A DNA stretch of 64,000 nucleotides, taken from NCBI GenBank assembly GCA_963696405.1, contig CAVOJY010000003.1, forward strand, positions 322,460 through 386,459, in the 5' to 3' direction. The notes under the pieces are model-generated. The model saw only the letters and a list, made by a program, of their open reading frames with translations. It made no database searches and was not told the DNA's origin. This DNA is from CAVOJY01 sp963696405. GTDB taxonomy: Bacteria > Chloroflexota > Limnocylindria > Limnocylindrales > CSP1-4. Both the position numbers and the translations under genes were made by a program. Shown piece by piece: positions 58,042 to 64,000 of the stretch (its first letter is position 1; every line of letters starts with the position of its first letter).

Positions 58042-58224
58042 TTGGACACTAAGGGCCTGACTGATAAGAAACCGTGGCGAAAACCGGAGCTGATTGTGCT
58101 CGTGCGCAGCAACCCTGAGGAGGCGGTTCTAACTGTATGTAAAAATGCAACCGCTGCAGGGCCTCTCAATAAAAAAAAATGCAATAGGGGCCCAGGCGGA
58201 TGCCTGGTTATCAGCAATTCCTAA
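58042..58224 (+). CDS. RiPP-precursor-like peptide
   Basis: 60 residues from a TTG codon (58042) after GGGGG. A Lys/Trp-rich beginning KKPWRKPELIVLVRS leads into NPEEAVLTVCK and then a Gly/Asn/Cys tail (Cys 33, 47, 54; CNRGPGGC). An ordered leader followed by a short Cys/Gly-rich core is the layout of ribosomally made modified peptides. I recall similar short KPEL-VLVR-PEEAVL-CK peptides in other anaerobes but cannot confirm it. No maturase is adjacent. Confidence 0.6.
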   Translation: MDTKGLTDKKPWRKPELIVLVRSNPEEAVLTVCKNATAAGPLNKKKCNRGPGGCLVISNS

Positions 58225-58539
58225 TAACCCCAGGCGGGATATGCAGGAATATAGCAGACGTTGAAACCATCCGTCAGCGCATGATTTCAATGTTTGAGAA
58301 GAATTAGCAGCGTTTGCGGATCAGAACGGTTCACAGGCGCACACTCCGGGGGGGGGGCAATGCCGGCACATGCCAGAACTTTTCAGCCCACCCTTCCTGA
58401 ACCCCGGTCAATATGTTTATTTAAACGTGCTGTTTCCACGTCCCGCATAAGAACAGGAATCTGTCCAGCGCACTGGTTAAAGGCGGCTGCTGATAACTAA
58501 TACCCTGCAGAGAGCAGAAAATTAATAGGGCGGTAGAGA
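58225..58539. other. Intergenic region with a 10-G tract
   Basis: About 315 bp before pilB. A run of ten G (58348-58357) in AT-rich surroundings is notable. No gene supported; the open frame at 58294-58500 has no ribosome-binding site. Confidence 0.5.
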
Positions 58540-60240
58540 ATGCATAAAAAAATTGGCGACTTACTGATAACAAAAAAAATTATAACCCCTGAGCAGCTTG
58601 ATGCCGCGCTGGCTTTTCAAAAAGAGAAAAATGTAAAGCTCGGCTTTGCGCTGACGCGCTTGAATATCGTTACAGAAAGCACCCTGCTGCAGACTTTAAG
58701 CGAACAGCATGGCCTGCCGGCCATGAGGCTTTCGGCATTCACCATAGATCCGGATGTCGCAAATATCATCTCCCCTGAAGTCGCGACAAAATATATGGTT
58801 CTGCCGATTTCGCTTAAAAACTCGACCTTGATCGTAGCAATGAACGACCCGTCAAACATCTTCGCCCTGGACGATTTAAAATTTCTTACCGGCTACCGCA
58901 TCGAACCATTCGTTGCGGCCGATGAGGCGATTATGACCTCCATAGACCATTATTATAATACAGCCACCTCAACAGACAGTCTTTTGAGCGACTTTGATGA
59001 TGTGGGTGTTGAGAGCGTTGATGTTTCAGATAACTTTAATCCCAATGAGCTGGTACAGGAGAGCGAGGACGCGCCGATCATAAAACTGGTCAACGCGGTT
59101 CTTTCGGAGGCTGTTGAGCGGGGGGCCAGCGATATTCATATTGAATCCTATGAAAAAAGCTTCCGGATCAGATACCGCGTCGACGGCACGCTTTCGGAAG
59201 TCATGAAACCTCCCATGAAAATGCGCAATGCCATTGTGTCGCGCATCAAAATCATGGCGAAGCTGGACATTGCCGAGCGGCGGATGCCGCAGGACGGCCG
59301 CATCAAATTAAAAATGGGCAAAAACCGCGAAATGGATTACCGCGTGTCGGTGCTGCCCACGCTGTTCGGGGAAAAGGTGGTCATGCGGCTGCTGGACAAA
59401 TCAAATCTCCAGCTCGACATGACCAAGCTCGGCTTCGATGAGCTGCAAATAACTGATTTCAAAGAGGCTATTTACAAACCCTACGGCATGGTGCTCGTCA
59501 CAGGGCCCACCGGCAGCGGCAAAACCACAACACTGTACTCCGCCCTTTCAGAGCTGAACAAGGTGACGGAAAACATTTCAACGGCCGAAGACCCGGTCGA
59601 ATTCAACCTTGAAGGCATCAACCAGGTCCAGATTCATGAAGATATCGGCCTGAATTTCGCATCCGCTCTGCGCTCCTTTCTTCGGCAGGACCCCGATATC
59701 ATCCTGGTTGGCGAAATCCGCGATTTCGAGACCGCTGAAATCGGCATCAAGGCCGCTCTAACCGGGCATATGGTGCTGAGCACGCTGCATACCAATGATG
59801 CTCCAAGCACGATCAACAGACTTCTCAATATGGGCATAGAGCCCTTTCTGGTATCATCGGCCGTCAATTGCATCGTTGCCCAGCGCCTTGCGCGCAAGAT
59901 ATGCCCCGACTGCAGGGAACCCCGAAGCAATCTTACGGAAGACATGCTTGCAAAGCTGGGCCCGGTACCCGAGGGCTTTCATGATACCGTGATGTATAAG
60001 GGCAGGGGCTGCGACACCTGCAAGGGCTCTGGGTACAAGGGCCGCATCGCGCTGTATGAAGTCATGACCATGTCGGAGCCGCTCAAGGAGCTCGTGCTGC
60101 AGGGAGCCTCTTCAATTGAAATCAAGCGGAAGGCCATAGACCTGGGCATGAAAACTTTGCGCCAGAGCGGCATTCAGAAAATGCTTCAAGGGGTTACCAC
60201 CCTTGAGGAGGTGCTCAGATCGTCGGTGCGCGATGACTGA
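58540..60240 (+). CDS. pilB: Type IV pilus / type II secretion ATPase (PilB/GspE)
   Basis: 566 residues, one of the few long intact frames in the AT-rich part. An N-terminal MshEN/T2SSE-N domain (KIGDLLITKKIITPEQLDAAL) precedes the ATPase core: GPTGSGKTTTLYSAL (Walker A, near residue 322), AEDPVEF and the Asp box RSFLRQDPDIILVGEIRD, then ALTGHMVLSTLHTND. A tetracysteine zinc site is seen in CPDCRE...CDTCKGSGYKGR. It powers pilus extension or pseudopilus assembly at the inner membrane. No other pil genes in the window. Confidence 0.95.
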   Translation: MHKKIGDLLITKKIITPEQLDAALAFQKEKNVKLGFALTRLNIVTESTLLQTLSEQHGLPAMRLSAFTIDPDVANIISPEVATKYMVLPISLKNSTLIVAMNDPSNIFALDDLKFLTGYRIEPFVAADEAIMTSIDHYYNTATSTDSLLSDFDDVGVESVDVSDNFNPNELVQESEDAPIIKLVNAVLSEAVERGASDIHIESYEKSFRIRYRVDGTLSEVMKPPMKMRNAIVSRIKIMAKLDIAERRMPQDGRIKLKMGKNREMDYRVSVLPTLFGEKVVMRLLDKSNLQLDMTKLGFDELQITDFKEAIYKPYGMVLVTGPTGSGKTTTLYSALSELNKVTENISTAEDPVEFNLEGINQVQIHEDIGLNFASALRSFLRQDPDIILVGEIRDFETAEIGIKAALTGHMVLSTLHTNDAPSTINRLLNMGIEPFLVSSAVNCIVAQRLARKICPDCREPRSNLTEDMLAKLGPVPEGFHDTVMYKGRGCDTCKGSGYKGRIALYEVMTMSEPLKELVLQGASSIEIKRKAIDLGMKTLRQSGIQKMLQGVTTLEEVLRSSVRDD

Positions 60241-60454
60241 TAGCTTCTCTGCCTGCCTGATCACCGGCTGAAACGAAATGGCGTTTAAAATTCGCTCTGA
60301 TAAAGAGGGGAGTCAAAATCCGGGCGAAGCTGAAATCCTAGCCGCAGTGAAGGATTTTTCCCTTCGGTCGAGATAACAACATACACAAAGGACCTCACGT
60401 GAAAAATAAATGCGCACCAGTAACTCTCCCGATGTCTCTACGGCGAGATGACCG
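60241..60454. other. Leader region before the chemoreceptor gene
   Basis: Contains an imperfect stem-loop CACCAGTAACTCTCC...GGCGAGATGACCGGTG overlapping the start region (about 60,413-60,456). It did not match GEMM (c-di-GMP), preQ1 or cobalamin riboswitch cores by eye. Confidence 0.45.
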
Positions 60455-61983
60455 GTGAAAAAAACAATGCCCGTAAAAAAGATGATTTTATACGGCTACA
60501 CACTTTCCATCGTGTTGTGCATTGCCATAAGCGTATTCTCGATAGTTCAGTTCAAAATGACTATTCGGGCAACGGAAAAAATGTCGGGTGGCACTGTACC
60601 TTTTTTGCTGAAGGTAAAAGATTCAGCAAGGGATATCCCTCTTTTGCGGGGCTATGCACAAGATTTTTTCATGAACATGGGAACCCCCGATGTCCAGCAA
60701 AGCAAGCTTAAAAATTTTAATGTCGCACAGGACCAGATACATGCAAAGCTCGATGAGCTCTCAAAAATGCTTGCCGCAATACAGGGTGCGCCAGAGGATA
60801 CAGCGCAGGATATTGCGGCCGCAAAGGAGCATCTTGGTCAATACTCCCGGGGCTTTTACGATGTTGTCCGGAAAACGCGGGAAAACGCCGACAGCACGCC
60901 CGTTTCAGCCAGTCTGCTTATGGACATGCACGCCCATCAGAGCGCTGCTGTTGAGCAGAATCTCAGCGCCGTCTGTGTGGCAATAATGCAGCTGTATGCT
61001 TCTCATTCTGCCGGGCTTATGCAGCAGGCGGACCGCTCGTATATTATAATTCTTGTAGCGCTCCTTGCCGGCATTTTGCTGCTGACCTCCATGTCATATT
61101 CTGTAGGGGCCTATATCGTTGGGCATCTGACCGGCGCCATAGATTGCCTGAAAGAAACCATAGCGGAGGTCAGCAGAGCGTCAAGGCATATTGCCGCCTC
61201 AAGCACGCAGATCGCCCAAGGGGCACATGACCAGGTTGCCTCCATTCAGGTTACCTTGGCCTCGCTTGAAGTCATGTCCGCAATGACCGGGCAGAATGCC
61301 GGCAATGCACGCCAGGCAAATGACATAATTAAGCAGGCGACCGATGCCGCCTTGCGGGGGAGAGCGCCATTCAGGCTATGGTTGCGTCTGTGGGACGCAT
61401 CAAATCATCAGCCGGCGAAACGTCCAAAATACTCAAAACAATTGAGGAAATAGCCTTCCAGACAAATATTCTGGCGCTCAATGCGGCCATAGAAGCTGCG
61501 CGCGCAGGAGAAGCCGGGCTGGGCTTTGCGGCCGTTGCCGAAGAGGTGCGCAATCTTGCCAACCGCAGCGCTGAAGCGGTGCAGATAACAGCCGGCCTGC
61601 TTGAGGAATCACAGATCAATGCAGACAGCGGAACGCGGCTTGCGGGGGAAGTGTCAAAGCTGTTCGGCTCGATTGCGGCGCACATTAAAAATGTCAACGA
61701 ACTGTCCTGCGAGGTCGCTACCGGCAGCAATGAACAGGCGCGTGGTATTGACCAGATCAATCTGGCGCTTGCAGAGGTCGCCAGGGTCACCCAGGATAAT
61801 GCAGCAAATACCGAAGAATCATCGGCGTCCTGTCAGGAGCTTGCCTCGCAAACCATAGCGCTTGAAAATATAGCAGCCGATATAACAGCCCTCATCGGAA
61901 GCAAGGTGGGTGCATGCTCGCAGGTTATACCGCATGAAAGCCGCACTGTTGCATTATGGGAACCAGTCAAGGGGACATTGTAA
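60455..61983 (+). CDS. Methyl-accepting chemotaxis protein (one frameshift)
   Basis: About 508 residues. N-terminal TM helix (YTLSIVLCIAISVFSIV), a periplasmic four-helix-type sensor (about residues 40-190), a second TM (IIILVALLAGILLLTSMS) and a cytoplasmic signalling domain. The hairpin tip is EEIAFQTNILALNAAIEAARAGEA, the MCP signature. The frame shifts near 61,360 in a G-run. No clear HAMP motif directly after the TM. GTG start. It modulates CheA; the neighbour pilB suggests control of twitching motility. Confidence 0.92.
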
Positions 61984-62190
61984 GGGTTGGATTGCCTGCT
62001 GCACATTATAGTCATACTTATTTAGGGGCAGTTTTATGATGCCTATGCAAAATTAGGCGGGCTAAGCAGGGAAATTTTAAAACACAGAAAAGTCAGATAT
62101 GATTATTTATTTTATATTTTGAAGTTTTTTTTAATTTTTTATGGCCATGCGTTGCATCATGAGAGAAGTGGAACGGATAGGAACCCGCTT

Positions 62191-62493
62191 ATGAGAGCTA
62201 AACAAACCGGAAAAGAAATTATACTAGCTCTTGTGACAGCCATGTGTACGGTAGTCGCCCGGTGTTTTCGGGGTAAACAGCTTGAACTGCAGCGAGCAAA
62301 GATAGGGCTTGTTGTCTGTGATTTGGAGGACCGTTTGCGGAAGGTGGAACTCGAAGCGCTGCGCTTCAGGGATTTACACCCCTCAAGAGTAGAAGAACTA
62401 AAGGCGGAGAAAAATAAACTGCTTGCAGAGATTGATGCCGTGAGCCGTGCCGCCAGTCTTAAAAGCCGCAGCTGCTTTTCGAGTTTTCAATGA
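62191..62493 (+). CDS. Small coiled-coil protein of unknown function
   Basis: 100 residues from ATG 62191 (open further to 62119). An N-terminal helix of moderate hydrophobicity (EIILALVTAMCTVVARCF) and a coiled coil (LVVCDLEDRLRKVELEALRF, VEELKAEKNKLLAEIDAV). No family recognised. It may be anchored to the membrane. Confidence 0.5.
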   Translation: MRAKQTGKEIILALVTAMCTVVARCFRGKQLELQRAKIGLVVCDLEDRLRKVELEALRFRDLHPSRVEELKAEKNKLLAEIDAVSRAASLKSRSCFSSFQ

Positions 62494-62552
62494 GATTGTC
62501 GCATTCGCCAGTGCCGCTTATAAATGGTTTTGGCGGCACGGCCGTACTTCCT

Positions 62553-62631
62553 GTTGTGTGCATGATAGGTTTTGTAATCTGTATTTTTGAAATTTTATTT
62601 ATCCAGCTAGAGAGCCGTAATATGGCATTTT
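62553..62631 (-). mobile_element. MITE-like element, degenerate partial copy D
   Basis: In reverse orientation AAAATGCCATATTACGGCTCT, then CTAGCTGGATAAATAAAATTTC and ACAAAACCTATCATGCA: the same TIR and interior blocks as copies A to C, with mismatches. The far end is not recognisable. Confidence 0.55.
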
Positions 62632-62703
62632 GTCAGTCGAGGATAAAGTGAATGGCTTATTGTGCATGCCTGTTTTGCCGGGCATGTTCATACTCAGCTT
62701 AAA

Positions 62704-62740
62704 GGCACTAAAGTGCTCTAAAAATAGACCATAGTGCTAT
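62704..62740 (+). promoter_or_regulatory. Double-palindrome regulatory element, site 3
   Basis: GGCACTAAAGTGC (62704-62716) and ATAGACCATAGTGCTAT (62724-62740), centres 22 bp apart as in sites 1 and 2. It lies about 365 nt before the exoprotein gene, like site 1 before the regulator. Confidence 0.7.
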
Positions 62741-63103
62741 GGTTATATTTTTTAATAAAGGCTATTAAAATAAGTCTATAAGAAAAATATATTTGGTTAA
62801 AAAAACCTCCCCAAAAAGAGGAAAGGGCAGGAAGCCAGCCACTAAACAGACACATAGCCGTTACTTTTCTGTTTTATAAACCTGAGCATATACTGCATGA
62901 AGCAGTAGGCGCTCTTTAAATTTAAACTGTTAAGGTAGCAGAGCAATGTTGCCTTAATCTCCCCATGATTTTTTTATTTTATTCGACAAGGTATTTACAA
63001 AAAAAAATAAAACAACTACCGAATAGTTATTTTTTAAAAAAATGCTTTTTGGCAAAGGGGTCCAACTGTTGGTGTAAAAACAATTTATGAGGGAGGAGAA
63101 GTA
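62741..63103. other. Leader region before the thrombospondin-repeat gene
   Basis: About 360 bp, AT-rich, no gene. GGGAGGAG lies 6-7 nt before the ATG at 63104. Confidence 0.5.
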
Positions 63104-64000
63104 TGAAAAAAAAATGCGGTATTTCTTTTTCTTGTTTTAGCAATAATGTGCTTAGCAAGGCCCGCGGGTTCGCAGACGCCGATGGATGCAGATAGTGACG
63201 GCGTATTGGATGCAGTTGACAACTGCCCGCTTACTTTTAATCCCCTTCAGATTGACGCTGATGGAGACGGCAGGGGTGATGTATGCGACCCGCCAGCCGG
63301 CTGCGGGGTCCCCGGGCTGCCCGTCTGCGAAAACCAGGTTGATTCTGACAATGACGGCTATGCTGATGCCTATGACAACTGCATGTACACTGCCAATCGC
63401 TTTCAGATTGACGCTGATGGCGACGGCATAGGCGATGTGTGCGACGCCGCCCCCGGCTGCGGTGGCCTTGGACAACCCGCCTGTGAAAACCAGGTTGATT
63501 CTGACCATGACGGTATTGCAGATTTCGCCGATAACTGCATGTACACTGCCAATCCCCTTCAGCTCGACGCTGATGGCGACGGCATAGGCGATGTGTGTGA
63601 TACAACAGGCCCTGGCTGCGGGGGCTGCGGTATGCCCGCCTGTGAGAACCAGATAGATACGGACGGAGACGGCTATTCTGATTTCTATGATAACTGCCTA
63701 TTTACTGCCAATCGCAAGCAGTTTGACGCTGATGGCGACGGAATAGGCGATGTGTGCGATTCAACACCCGGCTGTGGCCTCGGCTGCGGGCTGACCCCAT
63801 GTGAGAACCAGATTGATACGGACTAGACGGTCTGCGAGAGGACATTGATAACTGCCCGTACACTTTCAACCCCTATCAGCTTGACGTGATTCGACGGCTT
63901 AGGCGATTTGTGCGATGCAGACCCCGGCTGCGGCGGCATCGAACAACCCGTCTGTGATGTCTTCATAAGTGATAAAGACTATGACTATGTTTGGGCGCGG
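63104..64000 (+). CDS. Secreted calcium-binding protein with thrombospondin type 3 repeats (partial, frameshifted)
   Basis: Begins MKKN-AVFLFLVLAIMCLA (a signal peptide once one A is removed from the 9-A run at 63,107), then four 52-53-residue repeats. Each has D-x-D-x-DG-x-x-D-x-x-DNC, a short loop, DADGDGIGDVCD and a linker ending CENQ. A further repeat (EDIDNCPYTFNPYQLD) continues in other frames after 63,826 to the window end. Thrombospondin type 3 repeats bind Ca2+ in chains of DxDxDG loops. Extracellular or outer-surface protein; the C-terminal part is outside the window. Confidence 0.85.

Noticed and set aside
46657..58224. SPL radical SAM protein as maturase of the 58042 peptide
   Set aside because: It is 10 kb away, paired with the ParB-like gene, and has SPL motifs without a SPASM or RRE-like region.
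60241..60454. c-di-GMP (GEMM) riboswitch before the chemoreceptor
   Set aside because: The GGGCAAACC and ACGCAAAGCC core blocks are absent; only an imperfect hairpin is visible.

Overview
The window is a composite of two very different DNAs joined near position 37,660. Positions 1 to about 37,660 are strongly GC-rich, tightly packed, and use many GTG starts and 4-nt ATGA/GTGA overlaps. Gene content (kdp operon with a split KdpD, K+-independent membrane pyrophosphatase, class I lysyl-tRNA synthetase, M6-type secreted protease, OafA-like acyltransferase, complex-I-like membrane subunits) suggests an uncultured Chloroflexota-type bacterium such as the Limnocylindria/Ellin6529 group; this is inference from gene content only. 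Positions about 37,660 to 64,000 are much more AT-rich, have long intergenic spaces, and carry LPS-kinase-like proteins, an O-antigen-ligase-like gene, class II ribonucleotide reductase, a PilB-type ATPase and a chemoreceptor. They suggest a Gram-negative bacterium, perhaps Desulfobacterota or Nitrospirota.

GC-rich part: end of one glutamate dehydrogenase and a complete paralogue (1-2131); potassium uptake locus kdpD(C-half)-kdpE-small ORF-receiver-small TM peptide-kdpFABC-kdpD(N-half) (2283-11293); coenzyme A pathway genes coaX-coaBC-panB-panC on the minus strand (12391-16240); M16 protease, TPR-like protein and ndk (16875-19701); two complex-I-like or unknown membrane proteins and signal peptidase I on minus (19756-22582); hppA, uppP, argR (22933-26769); acyltransferase-SGNH protein (26782-29140); greA-lysS-serS (29634-33040); a large secreted M6-like protease (33420-36350); tRNA-Ser(UGA); and a small monooxygenase-fold protein.

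AT-rich part: a truncated gene start behind an FNR-like promoter, a MoaD/ThiS-like protein and an NmrA-like reductase set among MITE-like repeats, a large protein of unknown function, two adjacent LPS-kinase-like proteins, a cupin, a zinc-ribbon/PTS-IIA fusion, a ParB-like protein with a spore-photoproduct-lyase-like radical SAM protein, an O-antigen-ligase-like gene, a lipoprotein, nrdJ, a PAS-LuxR regulator, three small ORFs including a RiPP-precursor-like peptide, pilB, a chemoreceptor and a thrombospondin-type-3-repeat exoprotein cut by the window end.

The most interesting signal is a repeated regulatory element of two palindromes about 22 bp centre to centre, GGCAC-N3/4-GTGC followed by ATAG-N7/8-GCTAT. 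It occurs at 55,881, 57,418 and 62,704, in the long leaders of the PAS-LuxR gene, the small-peptide genes and the exoprotein gene. With the peptide at 58,042 (conserved-looking leader, Cys/Gly-rich tail) it may define a small undescribed signalling or peptide regulon. Many genes, above all in the AT-rich part, are interrupted by 1-nt frameshifts, often in homopolymer runs. These look like sequencing errors, so each such gene is given here as one feature.
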